A DNA stretch of 64,000 nucleotides from Chara braunii (lineage: Eukaryota; Streptophyta; Charophyceae; Charales; Characeae), in assembly GCA_003427395.1 (NCBI GenBank), contig BFEA01000025.1:3581998-3645997 (forward strand), written 5' to 3'. Positions within the stretch are counted from its first letter, which is position 1, and the number at the start of each line of letters is the position of its first letter. The position numbers and the translations under genes were made by a program. Under the pieces are notes generated by a model. It did not search any database, was not told the DNA's origin, and saw only the letters and a list, made by a program, of their open reading frames with translations. Below, one piece after another: positions 35,226-46,800 of this stretch.

Positions 35226-36466
35226 TCTGTCGAGCGAGAAATGCAAAACTCTCGGACCACGATGCTGTTGACGACCTCATACCAGCTGAGATACCGCCTC
35301 CTGGGAATTTGCGAGACAAAGTCTCTCAGTTTATGATGCATCAGATCTGTGGGATTGCCAAACCCTCGGCAAGCTATACCACCAATAAGCGCTGCACAAA
35401 GCATTTTCCCAAAAACTTTCAGAACCACACCACTTTTGAGAAGGACAAAGGCTACCCGGTTTACAGGCGCCGCTCACCGGAAGCAGGGGGGTGCAGCCTC
35501 TGCAAAGATAATGTTGTGTATGATAATGGTAGAGTTGTCCCTTACAATGGTTACTTGCTCTTGCTTTTCAACGCCCACATCAATGTCGAGTCATGCGCTA
35601 ATATACTCGCATCCAAGTACCTATACAAATACGTTCTGAAAGGGAATGACAGGGTAATGGTTGCTGAACTCGAAAAACAACAAGATGAGAATGAGATCCG
35701 TAATTATCAAAATTTGCGTTGTGTTGGGGCAAACGAAGCCTGTTGGAGACTATACCAATTCCCTATAACACAAATGTGGCCACCCGTTGAAAGATTGAGC
35801 CTCCACTTACAAGATGAAGAACATGTCTCTTTCGAACATGGCGATGAGGAAATCGCTGCAAATGCTGGACCAGGTCCCACTAAGCTAACAGTCTGGATGG
35901 ATCTCAATAAGAAACTCAAGGCATCTGGTTGCACCGCTTTCCCTCTCTATGCAGAGATAACAGATGCACACACGTGGAACAACAAAGAAAAACAGTGGAA
36001 ACAACGGTCCTCTGCGGGCAGAGATGGGGCATATCCCAAAATCTCCCGCATGCAGAACGTGTGCCTTGCTCAGGGTGACCTGTACTACCTCCGGATACTC
36101 CTCAAACATGAGCATTCACGTGGTGCAACCTGCTTTGCTGATTTGCAAACAGTGGACAACCACAATTTCTCCACATTCAGTGAGGTGTGTCAGCGTCTTC
36201 GTGTCCTTGAGGATGACGCAGAGTATGATAAGGACATTGAGACAACGGCTCTATATTACTTACCACACCAAATCAGACATGTGTTCAACATGCTTCTTGC
36301 ATTTGGCTCACTCTCAGACCCCATGGCACTCTTTTTGAAACATTGGCAATCTATGTCTGAAGATTACGTTAGAAAGGTAAGAAACAAAACAATCCCTCCT
36401 GACGTTCTTCATGCTATCGCATTGCTAGACATCGATGTTCTCCTCAATGACATAAAAACAACCTGA
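35222..36466 (+). pseudogene. Helitron Rep C-terminal half and linker
   Basis: The frame continues AVDDLIPAEIPPPGNLRDKV, KHFPKNFQ, GYPVYRRR, then the Rep tyrosine motif KYLYKYVLKG (35609-35644), which is intact. Then come CWRLYQFPI, PYPKISRM-like and HEHSRGATCFADLQTV-like stretches leading to the helicase linker. The frame ends at 36466 and coding continues from about 36475 in another frame (VVFPMPSCPSYC). Confidence 0.85.
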
Positions 36467-36489
36467 ACAGCAGTAGGGTTGTTTTTCCC

Positions 36490-37971
36490 ATGCCCTCATG
36501 CCCATCATATTGTGGTGCAGCTGAACTCATTCATGAGGAGTTGATGTATAATAAGGAAAACCTCAACCAACAGTGGAACATCAACTACCCCCTGCTTCGC
36601 CCTTCTAAAAAAGAACTGGTGGATGGGATTGTAACAGTCGTTCTCAACCGAACTCCTCTATATGTGTTTGTAGATGCTCTTGCTGGGACTGGCAAAACCT
36701 TCTGTATCAATACAATACTTGTTGGGGTCAAACGCCAGGAAAACTGCATTGCACTTGCCGTTGCATCCAACGATATTGCTTCACTTCTCCTTCCCGGCGG
36801 GCGTACGTTCCATTCCCGCTTCCATGTCCCCCTAACACCGGATGCTAAGACAACATTCCCCATCCCAAAGCAGAGTGAACTTGGAAGGCTTATTAGAAAC
36901 ACTAGACTTATAGTCTGGGATGAGGCGCCCATGACACACCGCGATCATTTGGAAGCCCTAAATATCAGGTTGAAGGATCTCTGCAACTCTGATGAGCCTT
37001 TCGGTGGCAAGGTCATGCTCCTCGCAGGTGACTTCAGACAAGTTCTCCCCGTCGTTAGGAGGGGAAGTAGGGCACAACAAATCAGCGCTTCGATGAAATC
37101 CTCACTGCTTTGGGCTCATTTTCAAACACACAGGTTGGAAGAAAATATGAGAGTCATCTGCCGTGGTAATGATGAGGTCAGTCAGAAATTCGCAGCTTTT
37201 TTGCTCCAACTGGGCGATGGAAGACATGATGTTGTTGATCCTGCAGACCCTGAAGTTGTTGAACTCCCGCGGACGATTTGCATGGATGGTGATCTTCCGA
37301 AACTTATCAGGTGGACATTCCCTAACCTTACTCACCATCTCAACGATCACGACTACCTCACGGGCAGGTTTATTTTGTGCCCAAAAAATGACGTGTGATA
37401 TGCGATTAACAACCTCATTCTCGATAGCCTCCCAGAAAAAGACATCGTTCTCCTAAGCATTGACAGTACAACAATGGACTCCTCCGGTTTTAACATCCCT
37501 GTTGACTACCTCAATCAATTGAACCCATCTGGTTTACCACCACATGTGTTCCGCATCAAAGAGGGCATTTCAATCATGCTTCTAAGGAATATCTCAACAA
37601 AAATGACAATGTGCAACGAGACTCGGCTTATTGTAAACAAATATGTAGACGAATGACTGATCGAAGCCACAATCCTTCCGAGTCGTAAAATTGATGTCAT
37701 TCCCCGCCTTACTCTTGATTCTGACAACTCGACAGGTTTCATGTGGAAGCGCAGACAATTCCCTGTCCGTGTCGATTTTGCTATCACCATCAACAAGTCA
37801 CAAGGCCAGACTGTTTCCAGGGCTGCATTATATTTGGAGAAATCAGTTTTCGGTCATGGACAATTGTACGTTGGTCTGTCACGCGCAGGACACCTTGACG
37901 ACATTCGTGTTGCAATTCCCGGTGGAGGCAAAAGAACGAGAAATGTTGTATACAAAGAACTTCTATCGTGA
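36490..37971 (+). pseudogene. Helitron PIF1-type helicase domain
   Basis: One frame with two internal TGA codons (37396-37398, 37654-37656). Walker A is DALAGTGKTF (AGTGKT at about 36682-36699), Walker B is VWDEAPM (about 36913), followed by LLAGDFRQVLPVV, RLEENMRV, then ITINKSQGQT (about 37787) and LYVGLSRAGHLDDI. These are SF1 PIF1/RecD-like helicase motifs in the expected order. Except for the two stops the domain is well preserved. Confidence 0.9.
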
Positions 37972-38119
37972 GTTTATCAAAAACTAGACTTCTGGATGAA
38001 TGTGTTACTGAGACGATTCGTTTGGTCCTGTTGTGCTGTGTTGTGCCACATTTTTTCCCTTGTCATCCACTTCCACAGCATCTGCAGTGCCAACAAAGCC
38101 CTAACTCGCATCTGCAGCA

Positions 38120-38890
38120 ATGTCTTGCCAGAGATTTTGCGTTGCAGATTCGCCGATCACATATGAGGAGATTGACTATGACACCAACGATATGCTTTCG
38201 TTAGATGACGACATTGATACTCTGTCCGCCTCGCGCACAAAATATCGCACGCAAGCATCAAAATCCAGCAAACGGAAAAAGACAGCTGCAAATTGTACAA
38301 GGGTCTCTTGCACCCCTGCACGAAACATGCAAACACGGAAATCACCTCCTAAAGATCACGCCCGAAAAACGCAATCCACTCGCACACAACAACAACCCAC
38401 CTACCACAGCTCAGTTCAACACGTCCAGCCTCATCGTCCTCAATTGGAAGGAGATATAGTCTACAGTCACCCAGGCAACACACTGATCCAAGAAGGTACT
38501 TATCTACGTCCATCCACTGCTCAACATGCACCTCCCACTGACAGTCAACAAAGTCAGCCATCTCTCGATGCCCAACACGAGAGTCAAGCGCATCCCTATT
38601 CACAACATGCACACACAAAACACACTTTACTCCCTAAGATGAATGTCAACGGCAAGCAGCCGCTTTCAACCCTGGAGCATCTCAAAATTACAGCGACCGC
38701 CACCACTGCCCCTCCTCACCGACGAATCAGCCTCATCCAACCGAGCAGCACAAGGATTCATCCACACCTCAGCCCGCAGCAAAGTCACCCCGCCACCACC
38801 CCAAACATCTTGCACCCGCATCCCAGAAGGCTATTGACTCAACTACAAATGGCTTCCCACCCGGTGTCACCTTGGTGTATCATCAGTTGA
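38120..38890 (+). CDS. Unrecognised ORF downstream of the Helitron helicase (256 codons)
   Basis: ATG at 38120, 148 bases after the helicase stop, same strand. The start is acidic (YEEIDYDTNDMLSLDDDIDT), followed by a basic patch (KSSKRKKTAA) and a long Gln/His/Pro/Ser-rich disordered region. I see no catalytic motif. It could be an accessory protein of the Helitron. Its 3' part overlaps the next ORF in another frame, so a frameshift or splice may join them. Confidence 0.4.
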   Translation: MSCQRFCVADSPITYEEIDYDTNDMLSLDDDIDTLSASRTKYRTQASKSSKRKKTAANCTRVSCTPARNMQTRKSPPKDHARKTQSTRTQQQPTYHSSVQHVQPHRPQLEGDIVYSHPGNTLIQEGTYLRPSTAQHAPPTDSQQSQPSLDAQHESQAHPYSQHAHTKHTLLPKMNVNGKQPLSTLEHLKITATATTAPPHRRISLIQPSSTRIHPHLSPQQSHPATTPNILHPHPRRLLTQLQMASHPVSPWCIIS

Positions 38891-39924
38891 ATTGCAGCGA
38901 GACACCGATCTGGCTGGACAAATCTCATACTGTCAAGCTTGATCATCAGCTCAATCACAAGTTCAAGACTTGGTCAACTATTCTTGACAATGTTGGTAGA
39001 CCACGTATGCTCAATAACATCCTCTTCTGTCATTTCTTAGATCTGGGAGTCGAGCCAACAGAGCACATTTGGCCAGACTTCCTTCTCGCAAGGCCAGCCA
39101 TCGAACGTTCGTTTCTCGAGTGTCCAGCCAAAGAAATTGTTGATAATGGCAATCTCGATGATGTTGACTTTCTCATAGCTCGGATCATCGAATCTGAGTA
39201 CAACACCACACCGCTGCCCATTCTCATCAGTGTCTGCCGTAAGTACAAAAATATCTTGCACGATTATTTCGTTCCATTTGAAATTTATAGGTATGCAAGA
39301 CTTGAATTTCTAGTTGATCAGTTTCCAAAGGAACGAAGGGTTGATAACCCGTATCCCAGAGCATGCAAAAGGTCATGTCCGCTTGCCACATACACTCCGC
39401 AGGAACATTGGGTTTCCTCGGAATATGTGAAATGGCGCACACGCCAATTGGAAGCGAGGAGCACAACACACCAGGACACAAACAACAATGACAACACTGC
39501 ATTACAAACACCAACGAACAAAGACCTCGCAACAGTTTCATCTCCGCCACCCGCTTCTCATCAGGTCAGACGACGTCTCTTCTTGCGACCGACTCCACCA
39601 CCTTTTCCGCTTTTGCCCATGAATCCCCTGCTCAACTCCTCCCTTCCTGCAACTCAAGCTCATCTTCCGCTCTCGAACGACATTGACTGGCTGACACCAT
39701 TGCAGACACTATCTCCACAACAAGCAATCAATATGCTGACAACAATTGATGTCAATCACATGTTGCAGCAGATAAGTGCGGTGCTGGCTACAAGGATTAA
39801 CAACACCAATGAATGGAGTGCACTCGAAGCCATGCTCGACGTCGAGTACTACCGCCAAGGCCATGACGAAGTCACGACTTTTGACGAATTCAAGAGCGCT
39901 GTTGCGTCCTACATTGAGGTCTGA
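38872..39924 (+). CDS. Unrecognised ORF with duplicated C terminus (350 codons)
   Basis: The frame is open before 38872 (the codon there is TTG), so the real start is upstream or comes from a joined ORF. The first 190 residues look globular: SETPIWLDKSHTVKLDHQLN, NILFCHFLDLGVEPTEHIWP, LPILISVCRKYKNILHDYFV, RYARLEFLVDQFPKERR. A Pro/Thr-rich linker follows, then a compact C-terminal unit NTNEWSALEAMLDVEYYRQG and FDEFKSAVASYIEV. That unit and the downstream noncoding region are repeated at 40126-40590. I do not recognise the family. It is intact although the neighbouring Helitron gene is broken. Confidence 0.5.
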   Translation: MVYHQLNCSETPIWLDKSHTVKLDHQLNHKFKTWSTILDNVGRPRMLNNILFCHFLDLGVEPTEHIWPDFLLARPAIERSFLECPAKEIVDNGNLDDVDFLIARIIESEYNTTPLPILISVCRKYKNILHDYFVPFEIYRYARLEFLVDQFPKERRVDNPYPRACKRSCPLATYTPQEHWVSSEYVKWRTRQLEARSTTHQDTNNNDNTALQTPTNKDLATVSSPPPASHQVRRRLFLRPTPPPFPLLPMNPLLNSSLPATQAHLPLSNDIDWLTPLQTLSPQQAINMLTTIDVNHMLQQISAVLATRINNTNEWSALEAMLDVEYYRQGHDEVTTFDEFKSAVASYIEV

Positions 39925-40590
39925 GAGGAAAGAGTGAGGCATGGCAAGCTGGCAGTCAATCCTCCACCAAGGTGGAGCAATCAATGTTGCTCAGGGGTGC
40001 TTCAACCAGATGGAAGGAAGCGTGGGTGGTTCTTATTGTAATGTCTATTCTGACTTGCCGGTGGCATAGGAACCGGACTGATGCTAAGGAGCCAGAACCA
40101 TAAGGTCCTCTTTTTGTTCGATACGCTAACAACAATTGATGCCAATCACAGATTGCAACAGATAAGTGCGGTGCTGGCTACAATGATTGAAAACACCAAT
40201 GAATGGAGTGCACTCGAAGCCATGATCTACGTCGACTACTATCGCCAAGGCCATGACGAAGTCACGACTTTTGACGAATTCAAGAGCGCTGTTACATCCT
40301 ACATTGCACTCCATGAGAAATTGTGCGGTTCTGGTTTAGGGGTTAGGGTTTAGGTGGCATGGATCTGGTTATCAGTTCTGAGAGGAAAGAGTGAGGCATG
40401 ACAAGCTGGCAGTCAATCCTCCACCAAGGTGGAGCAATCAATGCTGCTAAGGGGTACTTCAGCCAGATGGAAGGAAGCATGGGTGGTTCTTATTGCAATA
40501 TTTATTACGACTTACCGGTGGCATAGGAACCAGACTGATGCTCCTTAAAATGGAAAGGAGTCAGGACCATAAGGTCCTCTTTTTGTTCAA
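39730..40590 (+). repeat. Tandem duplication of ORF C terminus plus 3' flank
   Basis: Unit 1 (about 39733-40116) and unit 2 (about 40122-40578) both run from ACAACAATTGATG to a hairpin AGGACCATAAGGTCCT and CTTTTTGTTC. Unit 1 has one mismatch in the hairpin. Unit 2 has an extra 70 or so bases (40305-40376) and is followed by 17 A. The coding part of unit 2 (40081-40353) repeats the last 60 residues of the 350-codon ORF with several substitutions. Confidence 0.88.
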
Positions 40591-41419
40591 AAAAAAAAAA
40601 AAAAAGGACTATATACGCACTGAAAGAACTCAATCCATGCTTCGATCACTATGGTGTTGCTACTGCACAATTCATACACTGTATAGTCTGTATTGTCATG
40701 GAAATTTAAACTGCATTGCGATTTGGACCTCACTTCTCATCACCCATCATGCTCATACCACTGTATGCAACCTTTCGCCTATACCTTACCTGCTTGACCT
40801 TTTTTACCATAGTAACTATTCACTGTCGTGTGCTCAAATGTCAACCTAACCTACAACAATATTTAAAACAACTTTATCACGCAGGCGAAGTTGTGCTGGC
40901 CTCCCGTCTTGTTATTTATAAAATTTTATATGATAGACTTCTTTTGTGAGCATGTTTATCCCTGTGCCTTGTGCGATCTATCAACTACTCTGTCTATCTT
41001 AACAAAACCAATACATGGCACTTGCACCACGCACCATGATGAATGATTTGCACGTTATGCACACGACATTCACGGATTAGATTCTCATTCCCAAGGATAG
41101 ACCTTCCCCCCCTCGGGAGCGAGGTTCAAACAATGAAATACACAAAAAGTGAAAAAAACGCAAAGAAAAAGAAAGCAATTACAAAAGCGAAAACTAATGA
41201 TGAACCTCCCAACGCTTACTTACCTGCCAGGTACTTACTTCGGGCGCTTGGCTCTCCAATATGGTGGGGGTCCAAGCAGAATAAAGCTAGGGAGATATCA
41301 CGGACACCTGGGTCACACCCGGTTTGGTGACTGGGTGATCGGTCGGGCATGACCCCTCGACATGTGCCCACGCAGCCCCAGCGCGAAAAAAGAAAAAGAA
41401 ACTGAAGAAAAAAAACCTC

Positions 41420-41502
41420 CAAAAAAATTTGATAAACAATATGTTAGGTAGAATTGCAATACAGACAACTTTTGGCCGAGGGTCACATCAGAAATCCTCA
41501 CG
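41420..41502 (+). repeat. Core fragment of the hAT-type MITE family
   Basis: AACAATATGTTAGGTAGAAT, then ACAACTTTTGGCCGAGGGTC and ACATCAGAAATCC match the core of copies A and B. A GC-rich zone with GGGTGATCGGTCGGGC lies to its left (41280-41390). No convincing right end was found. Confidence 0.6.
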
Positions 41503-41628
41503 GAACTGAAGACACACTAAGGCACCCCCCTTTAAAGTTTAAACCCATTTAGCCCCTTCAAAATTCATGTATACTCCCCTTTCCCACCCTTGACAGCCAA
41601 CTGTTAAAAAAAAGATAAGAGCCCGGAT

Positions 41629-42175
41629 TTGGGCTCCACTCGGAGCTCGTTGGGTGCAAACAGGCGACTTGTGGTCGGTATTCCTCTCGTTGAAGACGTG
41701 TCCTTATTCCTGGCATACAAGAAAGGGGACGGGAAGTCACTGGCAAGGGCGGTGGCTATCCGGGCCCGGGGTAAGTTTGAAAAAGCCTACCCTGAGAATC
41801 TGACCCTGAAACGAACCGATGATGGAAAAGGCACCTGGGACTTCCTAGGGTGCCGATTGAGGGTGAGGCAAAATTCCCCGTTCTTGGGTAGCATGTGAAA
41901 GATCAGGCTACAATCTGGGCTGACAAGCCGCTGGTGATACGGACCGGACAAGACTTTAAGTCTTGGACTGACAGAAAACAGAAGATAGCGGCGGTCACTG
42001 GCTGCCTGCACCGGTTGGACAGAAATAGCACCGAACGTGGACTGATTCCATTCCAGGTGCTTCTCGTGAGAAGAGAGTTTCGGGCGAAAGGATTCCCAGA
42101 TGAGTTTTTCCATTAGGTACTCGATGATTTCGCGACACGGAAGGATGTGGCCTGGAAGTTGACAGCCCAATTGTT
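41629..42175 (+). pseudogene. Possible reverse-transcriptase-like relic
   Basis: Two frames in succession (41629-41898 and 41895-42116) read SLFLAYKKGDGKSLARAV, TWDFLGCRL, then TGCLHRLDRNSTERGLIPFQ and VLLVRREFRAKGFP. FLGCRL and the following Leu/Arg-rich segment vaguely recall the end of the palm and thumb of non-LTR or Penelope-like reverse transcriptases. No catalytic YxDD is seen. A frame change and stops show it is broken. The family call is a guess. Confidence 0.25.
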
Positions 42176-43444
42176 AAGGCTGTCGTGATTTTCTGATACT
42201 CCTGTAGGACTTGGGTCCATTACATTCGCAGTTCACCTAGCTGCGAATTTGGGGCCGATCCGTCTTTCCTTAGTTGTTTTTTTATTTTCGAAGTTTTTAT
42301 TTTTGAAGTTTCCACTGCTGGGTTTTCAAGAACTCCCCACCAATAGAATGGAGCCATCAACCCTGCGAGGCCTGCTAGAGGAGGATGCTCTTACCAACTC
42401 CTGCTTGCAGGTGCTCTCGCGCCAATGATGTTTCCCGAAGAAAAAAAAAAAAGAAAAAAAAGAAAAAATTCTAGTTTGTCCTGTAGTGAATAGCGTTAAG
42501 GGGGAAGTACATTTTGCTATCCTTGGGAACCATAGGAATTGACGAAGTTGACAAACGAAGTAGTACAGTAAGATAGTATATAGTGATTAGGCTATAGGGG
42601 TATCCTCCTCTTTGGCAACGAAGCGGAGGTATGCGACTGGTTCGTCACATGGCGACCAGCCAGCGTACTACACGATAGGGTGAGTGGAAAGAAGGTGTCA
42701 ATATCGGGAGGATGACTGGTGTGTAACTTGAGGAAGAGAGTTTAGCACGGAAAATCGCTACCACTGCGAACTTCTGTTCTAATAAAGTTTATTTGTTGCC
42801 AATTGTTAGACACTATGTGTTTTTTGAAGAACTAGGTGTTCGACTACGAATCGAGTGTGATATGCAAATAGATCTTCTTCTAGAACACGGAAAGATCCAT
42901 CACCAACCTTCCTCAAATCTTCCCGGCACCCTTTTCCCTCATATCTTTAGGTACACTCCGCCATTCGCCATTCCGCCTCCATCGATCAATTCACACCATA
43001 CTAAACCCCCTACGCGGAAACGGGCGAGATATGTTTTTTTCGCTCCGCCATATCGATCAACTTGACACCTTTGTGCACCTTGTGTTTCTTCTACCTCCCC
43101 ATACAACATTCCACTCACCAAACTGATTCTACCATCGAGCTCACCCGACCTCAAAACCCCAGGCAAGTGCTTTGGTTCGTCTAACTCCGTTAAGAATTGG
43201 GCAAGCTACACGGTTTCTGCTCCGCCATGCCCATGTTCTTCCTTGCCTTCATTTGTTCTTCATCGCCTTATTGTTGACCTCACCATGCTCTGTTCACTGA
43301 GGGGTCCCACTAGTGGTTGTTCCAATAGTATTACGACCGAAAAAGCGAAAAAGTTGTTCTCTTTCTTTTCTACACGAAATTTATGATCCCGTTGAGCTCA
43401 TCCTCGGACACCTTCCTTCGTTATCTCCTACATCTTTATTCCGA

Positions 43445-43625
43445 TTTTTACAGATGTCCCGAAGGACCAAGTTGTGGGTTGCGATCTCGAAGTGTCATCA
43501 GCGTGCTAACCGACCCTTTGTGATCCAGAATTGCAATATTTTACTCATCTGCTTTCAATAGAGTTCGAACTTAGGTGTATATTTCAACACTTCATGGGTA
43601 TACCAACCGAGCTAGGGCCGTTGGT
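43445..43625 (-). mobile_element. tRNA-derived SINE (family 1), remnant copy 3
   Basis: The minus strand reads CCTAGCTCGGTTGGTATACC, then GAAATATACACCTAAGTTCG as the A- and B-box regions, then a diverged body. A second remnant follows directly at 43640. Confidence 0.7.
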
Positions 43626-43639
43626 ACCACAACCAGCCC

Positions 43640-43806
43640 CAGAGGGCCAAGGTTGAGGTCACGGCCTTGAGATATCATCGAGGAGCTGACCAGTCATAGG
43701 CAGTCCAGAACTGCAGTATTTACTCATCAATGACCAATGGAGACCGAACTGAGGTCTGTATTTCAAAAGTTCAACAGTGTACCAACTAAGCTATGCCAGT
43801 TGGCCC
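43640..43806 (-). mobile_element. tRNA-derived SINE (family 1), remnant copy 4
   Basis: The minus strand has GCATAGCTTAGTTGGTACAC at its head, GACCTCAGTTCGGTCTCC as the decayed B box, and CGATGATATCTCAAGGCCGT near its end. It is in the same orientation as the copy at 43445. Confidence 0.75.
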
Positions 43807-43809
43807 CAT

Positions 43810-46800
43810 GTCGGTCACGTACCAGTACCATAACGGGTACCGTGTCCCAAAAGGAAAACAAGACACTGAATTAAAAACATAAAGAGAAGAAAACAAAACG
43901 AAAAGATAAGAAAAAGGAGAGGGGGAGGGACCATTGGCGCCTCCTTGGTCCTGCTGATCGGGCCTGAGGTCGGGACCGTGGACGGGACCGTGGACAAAAC
44001 CGAGGGGGATAGCCTCGCCAGACCCTCAACCCCTCGGTTTCCTTCAAGCTACTTCGCCACTCCCGTGTCTCCCTCTACTCACTTCGATCCTTGAATTTGC
44101 TTGGTGAAGGTCGGACATCGTAATCTAGAGGGCTAAGCCCAAGTCTGAGTAGGCCAAACGCCAAATTCTCCATAGGTGGGATTGGCACTGTGGCCGAGTC
44201 TGCGAAAAGGCACCTAGGTCATACCTTCATACGGGCAATCACGATGCCTTACCACACCACATGTTACACGACTCAAATAAAATTTAAAGTAGCCACCTCT
44301 ATAAAATCTGCGGCATCGGTAGTTGGACCTGACGCCGGTCATAGCAATGCTGCCTTCGTGTTCGCGCACGACGCATGCGCCGCCGTTAAACATAACTGAC
44401 CAAAGAAAAAAATCACTTAAGCCTAGTTTAATAAAAAACAAAGATTGGTCGGTAATTGTGCTGGCTTTACAATCATCAACAAGAAAAAGCGATCGCACGC
44501 GCCTTCAAAGCAACGCGCCCACTCACTCTCTATTCTCCCTCTGAACACATAAGTGGTCACAAAAAGGAAAATCGGTCGTGGCTCACATGACGCGCCCAAC
44601 TTTCGCTCCCAATTTCCAGATAAATTTTTTTTTCTCGTCACTTGCAAAACTAAGGCGGATACCCTTGTAAAGGCATTCGCACCGACAACGGTCTTCATCT
44701 TTCTCTTTCGTGTCTCCCTTCTCCCTTCATTCTTTATAATCCGTATTTTTGTTTACATCGTTCCTTCCTCCCCCTCTCCACGTAACTCACTCTAACAAGT
44801 ATAGTAGTCTTTTTTTTTCTCTTTCGTGTCTCTCTTCTCTCTTTATTATTTATTATCCATGTTTCTTTAACACTGTCTTTCTTGAATGAGTTTTCCTCTC
44901 CTATTCACTTCATCTCAAAGTTCTTGGCGAGTCAAGATAGTCGTGTAGACTGTATCGTTATGTGGTGAGCTACGACCCTCACACCACGGTTCAATCATCT
45001 ATGAGTCACTTCGTTGCCTCACCATGAATCCATTTTCCTCCTTTCTCCTTTTTCCTTTGTATACACACAAGTTCTCCCATCTGTGCAATTATAAAGTTGA
45101 CAAGCGTGTTTTTTTTTCTCTTTCTCGTGTTTCAAGCCAATGCAAATGGAGTGGCTAGCAAGCTCAGTGGTTAGCGAGTCGAAAAATCTTGATGTGTCAT
45201 AACGGTCAGATGAGGTCGATGCATTGCTACGACATATTATAGGACACGATTGGATCTGCGTGGTGGTTAGACTGATGCACTAATGATCGGTAAGTGATGG
45301 ACCGGTCCATAATGACAAATTATTGGCGTCCGAGCAAACTGTGGTTGAATTGGTGGGTTGCGACATATTTGTCACGTGTATGAAAGAGGGGAAGTGCGGG
45401 GTAACACACTTCCCGTTTTCTTAGATGATATGTTTAATTGATGTGGATAGTGATAACGCTTCTTTAAATTATTTTCGATTATTTTATATCTTTATGTATT
45501 GGAATAGTAATGTCACAAATGATTGTTGAGTCGTCTTTTCTTTGAGCTCTTTTTGCACATATATGGATATAATTGATGACAAGAATGAGACGAACTGCAC
45601 GACTAATAAATGCCTTTATCATGAGTATTGGTAAGAGTTTTGATGTTTGAACGATGTTTGCTTACTCGCACATGTTCTGTATGAAGAAAGACGTCAAGTG
45701 AATCTTGTACCTTTACGTGTCTAACGAACGCACGATAGCCTTTCCATGTAGCGTGGAACGACCACATGTTTATGTATGGGACATGCGTAAGGTTGCGGCT
45801 TGGATCCATCATCCTTACCTCTTTCCTAATGATTTGCAACACTTAGCTTTTATCAGTTCCCGATTTATGATTTTGGATACGTTTTTGCTCCTTATCGAAT
45901 TTTGTTGCAATATAATAAACTCACTTTAATTCCTTGGCCCCCCATAGCCCCTCACCGACCTTGAATCTTGTGCTTGGAGTGTAGAAGCGATTCAAGCGAT
46001 GAGTGGCTCCGTGAACGAGAGTTCGTTTACATGCCTCATAGAAAAGCAAAATTAGCAGGATGAATATGGCGGTTGCGACCATTGAACTCCAACTCTGGGT
46101 TGTGTGAGACACATAAGGAAGTCATCGTTCGTGACTGAGACTTTGCTTACACACCCCGGCCTTTCAACTAGTAAAACGGCAATGGAGGACCTCATGCAAC
46201 CTCATTAATTTTTTAATTTGTGACGCTCATTTTCATAATGTCTGCTCAATTTTGATTGGTTTTAGCCTCTGCGGCAAACAACTTCCTTTCCCCCTTTTCG
46301 CCATAACTCGGTTCCAACGCAACCAACATAGGAGCCCTGACTTTTGCACTTTCCTAGACCCTCCCTATCCACGGCTAAAGGAAGACATCATCGGGCTTGA
46401 AGTTTCCTTGCGGGTCACACCCTAGTGTTCGGCCGAGCACCGTAATGTTTTGGGGGGAATTGACATTTCAAAACGTTCGTGATAACACTAACTAGGTGGT
46501 ATTCTCTCTCAAGTTCACCTTTTTACCAGCTCCCTACCCTACTACTCCTGAGCCGTTGCAAGGGACCCCTGCAAGCACAACTACTCTCTCAATCAAGGGG
46601 ATGCATGTTGCCCACGTCCTAATTGACTGCGGGTAGGGAACTAGGTCAGGCTGGCTAATGTAAAGACAACATTTTGCCAGTCTTATGCCTCTCGTATACT
46701 TCCCCATCGAGTAACAACAGTGTCTGTAAGCGAATAGTTTCCCACACACCACACACAATCCCCCCTTCCCTACCCTCTACACCCCCCCTCCTTTCCCCTC

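Larger units (their letters stand above)
31730..37971 (+). mobile_element. Degenerate Helitron (Rep/helicase gene, broken)
   Basis: The whole span encodes, in order, a Helitron N-terminal region with a Cys-rich knuckle, the Helitron Rep-like domain (PF14214 type), and a PIF1-type SF1 helicase. The gene is broken by at least four frame changes (about 33897, 34505, 35226, 36466), single stop codons at 33035 (TGA), 34705 (TAA), 37396 (TGA) and 37654 (TGA), and a foreign integrase fragment at about 34086-34410. Helitrons transpose by rolling circle using the HUH Rep plus the helicase, and this copy cannot encode a working protein. Its 5' TC end and 3' CTRR end could not be placed, so the true boundaries are probably wider. 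The ORFs at 38.1-39.9 kb may belong to it. Confidence 0.9.
40600..43440. other. Largely unassigned region
   Basis: Apart from the hAT-core fragment at 41420-41500 and a possible retroelement relic at 41629-42175, no gene or element was recognised. AT-rich microsatellite-like A-runs occur at 42439-42467. Confidence 0.5.

Noticed and set aside
40328-40356. Telomere-like words (GGTTTAGGGGTTAGGGTTTAGG)
   Set aside because: Only about three imperfect units inside a 70-base insertion; too short to call an interstitial telomere.
45150-45185. tRNA A-box-like sequence AAGCTCAGTGGTTAGCG
   Set aside because: No B box at the right distance and no cloverleaf could be drawn. At most it is a worn SINE head.
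46530-46680. Frame reading GMHVAHVLIDCG, similar to a retrotransposon protease active site
   Set aside because: A stop follows at once, no flanking protease or reverse-transcriptase homology is seen, and the match is too short.
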